From: Lasiodiplodia sp. COLG20
Taxonomy: Eukaryota > Ascomycota > Dothideomycetes > Botryosphaeriales > Botryosphaeriaceae
NCBI GenBank assembly: GCA_009801085.1
Contig: VNWV01000020.1
Span: 186,001 to 250,000 of the forward strand
Direction: 5' to 3'
Length of the DNA stretch: 64,000 nucleotides
Part shown: piece after piece, positions 1-10,704 of the stretch
Layout of the letters: every line of letters starts with the position of its first letter
Position numbering within the stretch: the stretch's first letter is position 1
Program-made: the position numbers and the translations under genes
Notes under the pieces: model-generated
What the model was told of the DNA's origin: nothing
What the model saw: the letters and a program-made list of their open reading frames with translations, nothing else
Databases searched by the model: none

Positions 1-971
1 CATAACTGCTTAGCCGGGAAGGTGATGCAGCGACCGACCGACCATTGGGCCTATGAGCATCGTTGGAGGCCTGAAGAAAATTAGGCAACGGCGGGCCTTG
101 CACAGTTATGTGGGTCTTTCAGCACGCAACGATTCGCTAAGTATGACGCGATACAGGTACACTGATCAAAGATCCTGCAAACTCTCCCAGGAGGAGGGAA
201 AGCTTGTGGTTGCACAACATGCTTGAGTGTTCGGAACGGCCGCATGACACGTGCGTGCTTTTGTCTTCGTGTCCAATCAAACTGCCACAAGTACTGTGCT
301 ACGCTTCTCCACAAAACCCCGCACTCTATGGAAAAAGCATTGCATCCGGCCGGTGACTTTCACAGCTCGATTCCGGCGAATCATTTGTATATGCCCTGCA
401 GAAACGAGCTGTGGCTTAAACCGGTAGCAACTCCTCGGAACTGGCCGCTGCAATCACGTTTAAGCGGTTAACAGCCCGCCCTAATGCCTTCGTGCCCAAC
501 TCTAGAGCAATATTGTTCGATTACCTTAACAATTTCGAAATGAGAGACGCGCACACACTTTCATTCTGTGATCAGTTCATGGATCTGGATCCAGACATAA
601 AACGAGGAGATTTTAGAGCAGTCATACGCGTACTCCAATTAGTGTCTCATCGACGCACGGTTAGCTTCACATACGGGGATGTAGCCAAGAAATCACCAAA
701 ACGTGGCTGCTTTCAGCATGGGTTTTCAGCTATGGATGCCTGCTATCAGTGCCCTCTCAGCACGTATGCAATCAAGGAGCAGATTGGACTGCTCACCCTG
801 CAGCCACATTTTGCCTCTCACATCTGATTATCACATCAAACAAAATCGAAGGAAAAGAGGATGTTTCTATGCGTTAGCTGTAAAGATTCCATGATTCTTT
901 CAGCCTATCAGGAGCGAAGATTGTCTGCCAATCTCCACTGCAACTACAGGAACATATTCAGCTCAAGCAAG
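1..971. other. Intergenic, no supported gene
   Basis: Only short overlapping frames without recognisable motifs, signal peptides or consistent splice structure. I see no RNA gene and no repeat here. Confidence 0.5.
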
Positions 972-1214
972 ATGGCTTGCTTCACCGGCGCTGAACTCGC
1001 CAATCCTTACGTCAAGCGTGAGGAGTTCTCCACCAAGGACTGCTGTGATGAGGCCGACAACAAGTGCCGCACCCCGCTCGATGCCAACACCGTGTCTCAG
1101 ACACTATCCAGCTTCTTGGAGGTGCCTAGATTCAACAACTCCGCAGCTCTTTCCTCTAATGGAGATTCCGCCTTTATGTGGCGGCTTATCGCTCACCCGC
1201 AGGCAAAGAAATAA
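972..1214 (+). pseudogene. Possible fragment of a cysteine-containing protein
   Basis: An open stretch from an ATG at 972 to a stop at 1214 reads like coding sequence at its start (motifs ELANPYVKREEF, then DCCDEADNKC, with a KR dipeptide as in Kex2-processed secreted proteins). The second half loses that character. No signal peptide precedes it in frame and I do not recognise a family. It lies about 250 bp upstream of the secreted-protein gene at 1468 on the same strand. It could be an exon of a missed gene, a relic, or chance. Confidence 0.2.
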
Positions 1215-1369
1215 CTGCCAAGCAGGTCATCCGCATCACGGGGGCCGTGGGTAGCCTCCTGTGACAACAGATGTGCTATCTCATGCATTGCATAGGATTG
1301 TTCCGTCAACACGAGCGTAATCACTTCGTGCTGTTGGTCACAGTCCGGTCTTCCAAAGTGCCAGAAGGC

Positions 1370-1377
1370 TATATAAA
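1370..1377 (+). promoter_or_regulatory. TATA box of the 1468 secreted-protein gene
   Basis: TATATAAA about 90 bp upstream of the ATG at 1468. A C/T- and A-rich leader follows, typical of a fungal 5' UTR, and the start context (CCAAAATGC) is good. Confidence 0.6.
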
Positions 1378-1467
1378 CCCCCTTCGTCTCCTTCAGAATC
1401 AACCAGCAGCTTCTACTTCTTTCATCAAAGCACAGCCAAAGCAAAATAACACCAAACAACCTCCAAA

Positions 1468-1808
1468 ATGCAGTTCAGCACCACCCTCATTGCCTCCATC
1501 CTCGCCGTCGCTGCCACCGCAGCCCCCAGCGCTGGCGCTGCTGCCGACCTTGAGAAGCGCCAGGCTTGCCCCGGGCTGCCTTGCGTGGACGTTACCGGTT
1601 CCGCCACCTGTATACTCCTTTCAATCGCTGCCGGATCAATTGACGGCGTCCGCGATTGTGTCACTGGTGGTGACTCCATTGTATGTCGGGAGCTTTCCCC
1701 CATTCAGCTGTTCTTGCAAGCTTATCCTTTCCTTTCTAGCTCTGCCAATGCGCCACTTGTGTTCCCGGACTCTCTGCCTTCCTCAGCAGCAGCGGTGTTG
1801 TTTGCTAG
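1468..1808 (+). CDS. Small secreted cysteine-rich protein (8 Cys, Kex2-type propeptide)
   Basis: Two exons, 1468-1680 and 1740-1808, with a 59-bp phase-0 intron (GTATGT donor, TTTCTAG acceptor), give about 93 residues. Residues 1-19 form a signal peptide ending in an Ala-rich stretch. A short propeptide ends at LEKR, a Kex2-type site, and the mature part begins QACPG. The mature chain has eight cysteines with spacing C-x4-C-x8-C-x15-C-x8-C-x1-C-x2-C-x14-C, and the last Cys is the C-terminal residue. The second exon supplies four of the eight, including the LCQCATC cluster, which strongly supports the splice. The protein is presumably exported and disulphide-bonded. The spacing does not clearly match hydrophobin or CFEM, so I call it a candidate effector or surface protein of unknown function. 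Confidence 0.75.
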
Positions 1809-3071
1809 GCTAGGAATGAGGTCCCACGAGGATGAAGGCGAATTTCGGCTTTAACGACCTCTTTCTTTCCAACACCGTCTCTATCTCTCCGTCTCTGCTG
1901 TAACTCGGCTTTCGAGATCCACGCTCTTTAGTATATACCTCGAGGAATATGTACATCTATAACTAAAACTTTGCTGGCATCAACTCTGAGCTGCGGTGAC
2001 TTGAGTAAATGTTCTGGGTGACATATGTAGACCTCCCGGCAATACGCCGCTGCACGTGGCGCTGAAGGGAGGCAAAACGATAATCATCCGGGTTTGGTAA
2101 ACGTGATACCGGACAAAACCTCCAATCTTCTATTTTAGAGTCTTGGCTCGCTAGCTGCTCAGCCGTCGCGGCCTAAAGTTCGGTTGTAACCATAAAATAT
2201 CTCATGAAATGCAGACATGGCTTATCTTTACTGAGCAATTGGGTAATACCAGGTCGCAGTTGAACAGCATCGGCTTCACCATGGTAAGGTACATTATTTG
2301 AAGGTTTATAGATTGGAATATCTAATTTTCTGCAGTAATTGGTACTAAAACGCAGACTGATTTTTCCTGCGCAGAGGAGACACAGATACATCTCAAGACC
2401 ATACCGAGTTTCCCAGTTGTTGCTTTCGTGTACTCAGGCTTCATCAACTGCTTTGAAATCCGGACGGACTTAAGACGGGAGTTGGAGAGGCCGTGCGCAA
2501 TGAACTGGTCCGAGCCCGAAACTTCTGGCGGGTAGCTGAGTCAGTCAAGTAGCCTATGAAGTGGAGGAGATTAGAGCAAAGTTGACCAGAAATCACGTCA
2601 TATAGTGCCTTCACAAACAAAGTTAGTTAGCATAAATGGTGGAAAGGGAGTGTTGACTCTATGTGTTGTTGGAAGTGGACACAGCAAGTCGGGAAATGTG
2701 TGCACTGCATCTATTGGTTGTATGTAAACTCTCAGGGTGCTAGAATGCGTTCTGAATCATGAAGATTAAGTTATCGGCGAGAGTGTTGCTCCGTTCGCAA
2801 GACGAGTCATGGTGAAAGTTGCTGGACCCGGTGCTTTGATTGGTGAGTAGTGTTTTCCAAATTGGGTCGGTCTGTTCCAGGACGCAAAAAATCCGAAAGA
2901 TTTGTTATCTTTCACTTCATTCTATGGGTTTCTCGGAGTTAATAGATGGAAGCAGCAATGCTAAGGAATGTTATAAAAGATGGTGGTATGCACCACGGTT
3001 TTGAGACAACCAACAGCGTCTATCCTCACACATCACAGCTACATCCACAATTTTGCCATCTCCACGTCAAT
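1809..3071. other. Intergenic region between secreted protein and SDR gene
   Basis: About 1.26 kb, moderately AT-rich, with stops in all frames. The only signal I see is the TATA-like element near its 3' end. Confidence 0.6.
2972..2979 (+). promoter_or_regulatory. TATA box of the SDR gene
   Basis: TATAAAAG about 93 bp before the ATG at 3072, the same spacing as for the gene at 1468. Confidence 0.5.
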
Positions 3072-3941
3072 ATGACTTCCACCGCTCAAACTCAACCCTT
3101 GACCTTGGCCGGAAAGGTCGCAATCGTGACGGGCGGAGCGCGCGGCATCGGCGCCGCGACAGCCATCGAGCTCGCAAAGCGTGGTGCAAACGTGAGAAAA
3201 GCAGCCTCTGCCACAAATCCAAGGCAAAAGTCAGTCTAACAAACAATCCCCCAGGTCGCCATCACCTTCGTCTCGCCGAGCAGCTCCACCCTCGCCGACG
3301 CCATCCTCGACCAAATCGCGGCCCTCAACACCGGCGCCACGGCCATCAAGATCCAAGCCGACGCCCGCGACCTCGCGTCGCCCGCCAAGATCATCGCCGC
3401 CACGACCGCCGCGTTCGGTGATTCCATCGACATCCTCGTCAACAACGCGGGCGTTCTGACCATGCAGCCGCTCGGCACCGTTACGACCGACGACTACGCT
3501 GGCCTGTTCGACGCCAACGTACGCAGCGCCATTTTCATGACGCAGGCCGTCCTGCCGCATCTGCGCGCCCCCGGACGCATTATTAATCTTAGCTCGACGC
3601 TCGCGCGCATCGGCAATCCGGGCTTCAGCGTGTACAGCGCGACCAAGGCGGCGCTGGAGGCGCTGACCAGAGGCTGGGCGAGCGAGTTGGGCGCGCAGGG
3701 CCATACGGTGAACGTCGTGGCGCCGGGGCTGACGGAGACGGATATGATGACCGAGACGGGTGCTGCTGCGGGCGCTGGGTTCGAGCAGGTGGTGCAGATG
3801 CAGCGCGCGATGACGCCGTTGGAGCATCGGTTGGGGAAGGCGGAGGATATTGCGCTGACGGTGGCGATGGTGGCGGAGCCGGCGAGTAGGTGGGTTACTG
3901 GGCAGACGATTCAGGCTGGTGGTGGTATCTATATGTCGTAG
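3072..3941 (+). CDS. Short-chain dehydrogenase/reductase (SDR), FabG-like
   Basis: Two exons, 3072-3191 and 3255-3941, encode 268 residues. The 63-bp phase-0 intron has a GTGAGA donor, a TCTAAC branch site and a CCCAG acceptor. Classical SDR hallmarks appear in order: the Rossmann TGGARGIGAA nucleotide-binding loop near residue 22, NNAGV in the middle, a catalytic Ser in the NLSST stretch, YSATK (catalytic Tyr and Lys), and a PGLTETD segment after the active site. The C-terminus GGGIYMS resembles 3-oxoacyl-ACP-reductase-like SDRs. It should be a soluble NAD(P)H-dependent oxidoreductase; the substrate cannot be read from sequence. An upstream in-frame ATG at 2946 lies before the TATA-like element, so 3072 is the better start. 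It converges with the membrane-protein gene ending at 4048. Confidence 0.9.
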
Positions 3942-4047
3942 ATGGCTGTCTGTGGTGGCCTTCCTTGGGAAAGCGCGAGGCTCTGGAAGTTAGAACAACC
4001 ATTTTTCTTTACAACGAGTGAACAACATCTGCGCGCAGTTGAAGCTA

Positions 4048-6544
4048 TCACCTTCCCCGCCGACAGCACCGACAAGCCGGCAACCCTTCCTTCTCCACCG
4101 TCCGCTGCACAACTTCCTTCCACCGTTCAAACGACATCGCCCCCGCCACCCCCTCCTGCAGAAACGGCACGGCAGTCGGCCTGAGCCGGCAGTATCGCGA
4201 CTGATTCCTCCCTCCACCCGTCTGCTCATGCCGCACTCCCCACTCCAACAGCCCCTCCGCAATGACGCCTCCGTCGCCCTCTCCTTCTCCTTCTGGTAGA
4301 TGGCACGCCGCCGCAATCGCCGCACTGCTACTCCCCGCCACAGGCACCCCATTCCGGAACCGCGGCAGCGCCATCCACAGCAAGAAAACCGGTGGCACCG
4401 CGAACGCAGCGAAGAGGAACAACAACGCAGTCGGCGAGTACCCGCACGTAAACACCGTCCCTTGCCCACCATCGAGCACCAAGCTGACCGTGAACAGACT
4501 CTGCGACGCGAACCAATGCAGCAGCGCGGACCAACACATCAGCGGCACAGAGAAGCGGAACGGCAGTTGCAGAAAATACGTGCCGCGCTGCTTGCCGCGC
4601 GGGATCCCAGAGACGCGGAGACTCTTGCTTGCGGGAGTGGAGCTGCCGTACGAATCCCACTCGGTAGCGGCGAGGATGGCGGTCAGCCGGCTGTTGTGGA
4701 CAAGGTAGAGGAACGAGAGGACGGGCTGCACGCTGTTGGCGAGAAGACTGTTCGCCCAGATTGCCGGTGCGGTGCCAGACTGGGCGACAGACCAGCCGGT
4801 GATGATGGTGCGCGTATTGAAGGCGCCGAAGCCGAGTTGGGTGGCGTCCCAGGTGTTTCCGAGGGCGTCGGTGTTTATGGCTCGGCTGAGAGCGTAGCCG
4901 ATGGCGGAGGCGACGAGGAGGGCGCTGGATACTTGTTAGTACGTACGAGATGGTGTAAAACGTTTGGCTTACAAGAGTAGGTAGAGGGCGGTTCTGCTCT
5001 CGCCGGCGGCGTGGATCTTTCGTTTCCGCCAGCGTGGCCATCCGAATATTAACATTAGCGAGAAGGTCCACGCCCACGACTGGTGCGGCTTTTTTCCCAG
5101 GCGGCAGAATGGCATTTGTGATGTGTGAGGGTCCGGGTCGGTGAGGAACGAGCAAATGGCATCTCCAATGGTCAGGAGGGGCGCTGCTGTCGGGCGGAAT
5201 GCTACGAATAGGAGGACTAGGGCCTTGACGAAACTGACCCCAATGGTCATGATGGCCAGTTGGGACGCTATTTCGAGCTTGTAATGCTCTGGGTAAGTGT
5301 GAGTGTAGCAGCCGCTGACGTTGTATCCAAATGGCTTCCAGTCGGTTCCATTCTGTGTTGTTGGAATATTACATTGCGGTGGCCATTGTTCGTTGAATGC
5401 TAATTCAGTCCAAGACTGATTAGAATCGATACCACAGATCCAGGCGTATGCATCTGTATTGTGCCTGTGAATGGCCCAGCTGACCCCAACATGCCGGCTG
5501 AAGTTGAGGTTGGTGATATTACTGCTCCAATGGTCCAGCTCCAATAGAACAAACTGGTACTCTGAGATGAGATTTTGGTCAAACAGATCCATGCATTCAT
5601 CTTGGTCATAGTGGGCAAGATCAGTCTTCAAAAGAGAAGACTGATTGCCTGATTCCGGTCCATTATTCTTGGAAATGATGTCTGAAAGGTAACCGAAGTT
5701 TTCAGCCGTCACAAGGCTACTGTTGGCCAAGACATTGCCCGGGTCCTCTGTCACAAAAACCCCCGGGTTTACACTGTAGACATCGTATGAATTTGCCCCA
5801 ACCGTGGAAAAGACCGTTGCGTTGAAGCTTTATGTATGTTTAGCCCGTGCATTAATGTATCGTGATGATGAAAACTTACCATAGGTGAATCAGAAGTGAT
5901 GTTACGACGAGAAGTGACCAGAGGGCACGTTTCGTCCAATGAAGACGCATGATATTCCGGAAGCTTAGGACACCGATTTCCATCCAAGCTCGTCTTGCAT
6001 GTGCTCTGTTTGTGTCTTTCCTACTCGGGGCCGAAAGGAACTGCATGCTGTAATTGCTGGCGGAGAGTAGCAGTGTGCTTACGACGTTGATGTAGAAATG
6101 AATCCACTTAGTTTTGCGTTCAGTAGCTTCACGAGAGCCTTCGAATATCAGGACCCGCCCGCTCCCGGACTGCTCCAACGCAGTAAGGGCCCGGAGTAGA
6201 AGAGCCGTGTTGACCGCAAACACAATTGTAGCTGAGATGGCGCCAATTCTCAAACTGAACTTCCATCCAGTAAGGGAGTTTTCCACTTTCCAATTAGAGA
6301 ATCTGTTTAGAGCATTGGTACAACTCCCCTTGGCTCCAGCAAACACACTGCAGCGACGGCCATGTTTGACCTCGGTCCCTGTTACATCCTGGCTGGCGGC
6401 TGTGGGTGGCTGTTCCGATTCACCTTAGCCGGCGAGGCGGGGATAAAGATATACCGATAAACTGGGTGGTTCTTCAGGAGAGCTCGAAACAGGATCTGCC
6501 GTGTTTTCGATGTCCTGCACAGGCTGTATTTCGTCAATATTCAT
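4048..6544 (-). CDS. DUF6536-type multipass membrane protein
   Basis: Four exons on the minus strand (6544-6455, 6409-5880, 5827-4973, 4924-4048) join in frame to 783 residues. The three introns are 45, 52 and 48 bp, with GTATAT/GTAAGT/GTAAGC donors and branch sites GCTAAG, GCTAAAC and TACTAAC. The N-terminal cytoplasmic part leads into GWKFSLRIGA, the first membrane segment typical of fungal DUF6536 proteins. A long extracytoplasmic loop follows, rich in Asn-X-Ser/Thr sites and cysteines, then several membrane helices. The C-terminal half has the family-typical LRVSGIPRGKQRGTYFLQLP, with an LHWFASQSLF segment a little further on. The family is of unknown function. The first exon depends on a short intron, so the extreme N-terminus is less certain. 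It ends 106 bp from the convergent SDR gene. Confidence 0.82.
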
Positions 6545-6952
6545 TTTAGAAAGCTTAGAATGCCTTTAAGGTGTTTTCACTTTTCGCTACTTGCGTGAGC
6601 CTTCTTTTATGATTCACCACGAACCTGCGAGGCTGTGCATATTGTGCAACGTTACTCATTCAGACTGTAGCTGGGAACACAATGCAATATTATCTATTCA
6701 GGATCCCGCAGGCACTATAGTGAAACATTACTAATTTAAGAGATCGCAAGTATTACGTGCGACCTACTATTTGTTGCACTGGGAGTTAAACGGAGGTATA
6801 TTCTCCGCAGTGAAGCATGAGGAACAAGAGGGTGGGGGTGCTTTTATACCCCACTCGTGAGATTAAGTGCTACATACATAACGCAACTCGCTTCCTGTAG
6901 AGGTCAAGGCCGCTGGTTGTATTAACCGTGCATTTCGAGCCCAACATGGACT
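6545..6952. other. Intergenic, between two minus-strand genes
   Basis: Contains the upstream region of the DUF6536-type gene and the downstream region of the 294-aa gene. No motif stands out. Confidence 0.5.
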
Positions 6953-7837
6953 CTATTCAGTAGTGGCTGGAAGATGTTCCCGGTTGTTGCGGCGGGCATA
7001 CTCTTTATCGGATGGCCGACCAATGCCATTTGGGTCCCAAAAGTCCCACTTAGGCTCACAGAACAAACCTCCGCTCGCCAATCTTCTGCACCCGTGAAAA
7101 TACTGATCACGAAGCCTCTCGATGGCGAGTTTTATGCTTTTTTTGTCGTCGCTACGTGACGGCGGGGGGAACACAAAGTCAAGGGCCTCCAGATCCCTCA
7201 AGATTTGCATTGCCAGATCATACCACACACCCTTCCGGATCAGCGTGTTGACACCGTTTATGCCGCTTTTGCTCCTTCTGGCATGTTCGTGGATCTCCCA
7301 GGTGAGTTTTCCGATGGTCAAGTCCGTTCCAAGAGCCATGACAGCCTGGATTACATCGCCCCGCCAAGGCATTGCTGGCCACTCGCTCTTGTCCGAAGTG
7401 GCTGCCCGGGCGCGCTGGGATTGTTCCTCTTCAATCTCGAGAGCAGCGGAGACGTCGATCCAGTCCACGTAGTAAGGGTTGTACAGCTTTTCCCTGATTC
7501 GCTTTTCCGTTTGGATGAGGCCGTGGTTCTCGTCGAGGTGGCTGCCGTAGTCTTGGAGCATTCGGTACTCCATCAACATGAGGGCTGAATCCTTGAACTG
7601 GTTAGCTATCGACTCCTTCCCGCGATACTGCTCCCACGCGTCTCGGATCCTATTCAAGCGCGGCTGATCATCGACGGGGTTCATCTCCGTCGGGTTCCTG
7701 TTCTTTGAAAGCTCCTCGCCCATCTTCTTTGAAAGCCTCTCGTCCATCTTTGACAGCTTCTCGCTCATGTTCTCTGAAAACCTCAAAAGCTTCTCGATGA
7801 TGTTGAGTTTGATTTTCGAGAAAAGTGCAACGCCCAT
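6953..7837 (-). CDS. Unrecognised 294-aa soluble protein
   Basis: Single open frame with a good start context (CCTCCATGGGC). After a short hydrophobic start there is a charged heptad-like stretch with the repeated unit MSEKLSKMDERLSKKMGEEL (about residues 24-43), suggesting a short coiled coil. The rest is mixed alpha-helical with several Trp-containing segments (DAWEQYRGKE, WPAMPWRGDVIQ, KWDFWDPNG). No signal peptide and no membrane helix. I do not recognise the family. The long frame and codon structure support a real gene; an intron or a further exon cannot be excluded. Confidence 0.6.
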   Translation of the reverse strand: MGVALFSKIKLNIIEKLLRFSENMSEKLSKMDERLSKKMGEELSKNRNPTEMNPVDDQPRLNRIRDAWEQYRGKESIANQFKDSALMLMEYRMLQDYGSHLDENHGLIQTEKRIREKLYNPYYVDWIDVSAALEIEEEQSQRARAATSDKSEWPAMPWRGDVIQAVMALGTDLTIGKLTWEIHEHARRSKSGINGVNTLIRKGVWYDLAMQILRDLEALDFVFPPPSRSDDKKSIKLAIERLRDQYFHGCRRLASGGLFCEPKWDFWDPNGIGRPSDKEYARRNNREHLPATTE

Positions 7838-9542
7838 GGAGGGAAACTTCTGACGAGAGGCTTTGCTGAAGCGGAGCTTGGGATGGAGGCGTGTCTGTGG
7901 ATAGCGTAGGGATCGTCAGGCTGATGCTGCCTTCTTCGGCTAGTTCGAAGTTTGTATCCTGGGGATCCTAGAATGTTTCGAAATCTACGTGGGAGGATGG
8001 CATCTTATAGTGTGGTGCCGAGTGGCCAAAACTTTGGTTCAGGGACGCTACGAGTACCAGTCAAAACTCGAAAGTAGAATGCAGAATTTTCGCGCTAATT
8101 TGCGACCGTAACAATGGCAATTCTTTTCTGACAAATCTTCCGTAGTGACAGATGCATAACATGATTGTCGAATTGTTGCGGTTCGGTGGAATAAGATGCT
8201 CTATATATCCGCAACGATCTTCGGATTACACGGGCTCGGTATATCCTCGCTGATGCGCTGCCATAGACTCTCCCTGCTCCCTGCTTGGCAATGGCCTTAC
8301 CTTGATCTAGAAGTTCGTTCCAAGAAACATGCTTTCTCTTATGTTTGCCAATACGAAGGCCCGGGCCGCATTACACAGGAGGCAACACAACAACAATCAC
8401 CTTCGCCTCCACCACCATACACATCATCTGTTTTTGAATTGGTTAACTACCTTAATTTCTCCGTAGAATTACTTCCATCTGGCTCATACGAACTCCGTGT
8501 CCATTTCGATGCTTTTTGTGGCACGCCTCCGCCCCTCTCTATCCATCTTCTTTGAAGAATTCCTTCGCATTTCGCTTGATTTTCGACAAGAACTCGACGT
8601 TTATTGGTGAGAATTTCGGACTCTGTGCTTCCTGAGGTGGCATATTTGTGGCAATTCTATGATTGACTCAAGGGTTGTCTGGATATCGGTGGCGATGGGC
8701 GGTGGAAGCATCGGCGGCTGGTTGTGGTGGCGCTTCGGACGATGACAGGGAACCGTCAATTTGACATCGGACTCGTTTGGCAGCTCGAAATCCTCATCGC
8801 GGCGATGCGATTCTTTCAACCTAGGCTTTTCTTGCCGTGGCATCTGTCGTTGTCGGGCGATGCAAACGTTCGAAAAGCCGGTCGAAAGACTTGGTCCATG
8901 TGCGCGAAAGGCACCAGTCAGAATTCTTCACAGGTCAGCGCGGAGTTGTCGCGGTGCTTCATGGCGCGGGGATGTGGTAAGCGGCTGCCGCGACTTCCTC
9001 TTTGCTGAGATACTGCGGGGTATTCGCGTAGCTCAATACACCGCACATCCACTTCCTCAGTCCTGTCTCAGCTCCCTTGCATGTCTTCGCTGGTGCGCCG
9101 TTGTAGACCCTGCCAACCTTTCCCGGCGTTGACACCTTGCTCGCGAAAACCGGTTGCAGCGCCTCGCCTGCCCATTCAGCTTCATTTTTAGATCCTTTCC
9201 GAGCCGCGGCGCCTGTCGACGCACCTGCTCCCATTTCCCCACCTGCCAATTCACAGCCATTCCAGCCCGTCAGCCCGCCTCTCCGCCTGTGCGATGCCGA
9301 CGCAGATGAGCTGTTACAAGGTTTTGCCAGCCAAACCAGACTATTCACTGCTATATTCGAGGTAGTGGAGGCTCCAAAGTAACTTTTGTGGCACTGTTGT
9401 CTTTGTGGAAAAATATGTTCCCCGGTGACATTTAACTCCGCGATGGTGCTGTTGATTGCGGAGCAGCGCCTTACGACGCGCCGGTTCGCAGTGAGCCAGC
9501 GGCCGCATCTTGTTCTCTCACTAATTCGTCACAGGGCTCTCA
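7838..9542. other. Gene-poor stretch, possible decayed coding sequence on minus strand
   Basis: No intact gene is supported. On the minus strand around 9120-8960 a short stretch (NGAPAKTCKG, then WMCGV) faintly resembles a MYND-type zinc finger that lacks most of its cysteines. This is too weak to annotate as a gene. Confidence 0.4.
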
Positions 9543-9973
9543 ATGAGCGCCAGGACTTCCAGTAATTCAAATAATCTTGGCAGTTTGAAACAGTTTCGCA
9601 GTTCAAATCGAGTTTTGTTTTTACCTACTCAGTTTTAGCCCCCACCAAGTAAATCAATTTTACAGCCGCCAAAATACCAAGTAAATCAAATCAGCCGATA
9701 ATTATCTAGGTAAAGAAAAGCAGGGGGGGAAGCAGGGGGGTAGCAGGGGGACAGCAGGGATACGGTAGGGATATATATACCCCTACCTCTCCTCTAGCAG
9801 GGGTATCGCAGGGGTATTATAGGGGTATCAGGTAAACTAGTCTTAAGTAAATCAAGCCAGTTTAATATGCTAAAAAAGACAAGTAGTTCAAGCCGCCACG
9901 AAATTATCTGCAGTTCGGTTTTAAAATTTACCTAAGCTTGTTTGATTTACTTGGTGGAAGTCCTGATGAGCGC
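9543..9973. mobile_element. hAT-type MITE, 415 bp, with 8-bp target-site duplication
   Basis: The element spans 9551-9965. Its ends are perfect 11-bp inverted repeats, CAGGACTTCCA at the left and TGGAAGTCCTG at the right. Identical 8-bp direct repeats ATGAGCGC flank it at 9543-9550 and 9966-9973. Eight-bp duplications and CAGG termini are hallmarks of the hAT superfamily. AAGTAAATCAA motifs recur near both ends in opposite orientation, extending the terminal similarity imperfectly. No transposase frame is present, so it is a non-autonomous element. The intact duplication implies a fairly recent insertion. Confidence 0.85.
9718..9832 (+). repeat. G-rich minisatellite inside the MITE
   Basis: About seven degenerate copies of a 9-12 bp unit based on GCAGGGG(T/G)A, interrupted by a small palindrome centred on GGGATATATATACCCC (about 9766-9784). 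The G-run strand could form G-quadruplex structures. Confidence 0.65.
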
Positions 9974-10704
9974 GCCTGCATGCAGCCCCCCAACGCGCTT
10001 GCATGCCCTTTTTTGACGCTCCTGTTAGCTTTTTAGGAGTAATTTACATCTATGCGTAATTTAGCGTCCCTTCGTGTTGGCTGAAACACGTGCCGTAAGA
10101 CCAAAGCGTAAGAAAATATCTTATATTGGGACAGGGAATACCATGGCGATCAAAATCTCTCAGTTTCACAAGGAGCCGATTTATATTGATGATTATAAGA
10201 TACCTCGGTCGGTGGACAGATACAGATAGAACCCGAAATGAGTGAAATGCGTGTATCCCTTTGTAGCCTTGTTAGACTCGCGCTGACTTGTTAAGTCATG
10301 CCGTAGTCATTCAACGCTTCTTCAGGAAGCGACAACGGCCAGTGATATCGAACCTTTCAAAAAGCTCTTAGAACTAAACAAAGAGAAGATTCTCAAACTC
10401 GCAATTTTAGTTTATCTATAATTTTAGTGATGGAGACTCTCGAAAGACTAAACAGAAAATACGACATTCCATAAACTGACTTCGGCCTGTTAGTTTCATT
10501 GGAGAATGCCTCTCGACTCGATTTTTGAAAAAAAAAAAAAAAAATGAAGGAACGCGCAGCTGCAACCATCCTTGAAAACCTTATTCTTTACCTAATAAGA
10601 ACTTCCGTGGCTGTGTAGTTGCTAAAGCGAAGTCTATTGTTTTTTTTTTTTTTGGAGGGGCCTGAAAAGGAGGCAAATCCTTGCCAAATATGTATATGAA
10701 GAGC
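9974..10704. other. Intergenic, AT-rich with homopolymer tracts
   Basis: Contains a 16-A tract near 10,529-10,544 and a 13-T tract near 10,641-10,653. No gene. The 3' flank of the downstream minus-strand HET gene lies at the right edge. Confidence 0.5.

Noticed and set aside
3231..3827. Minus-strand frame opposite the SDR gene
   Set aside because: Arg/Gly-rich shadow of a GC-rich coding strand; the plus strand carries all SDR motifs.
4300..4980. Plus-strand Arg/Glu-rich frame opposite the DUF6536-type gene
   Set aside because: No motif; the minus strand has membrane helices and family-typical blocks across proper introns.
8959..9348. Possible decayed MYND zinc finger on the minus strand
   Set aside because: Only a few residues (NGAPAKTCKG, MCGV) fit and most metal ligands are absent; cannot be separated from chance.
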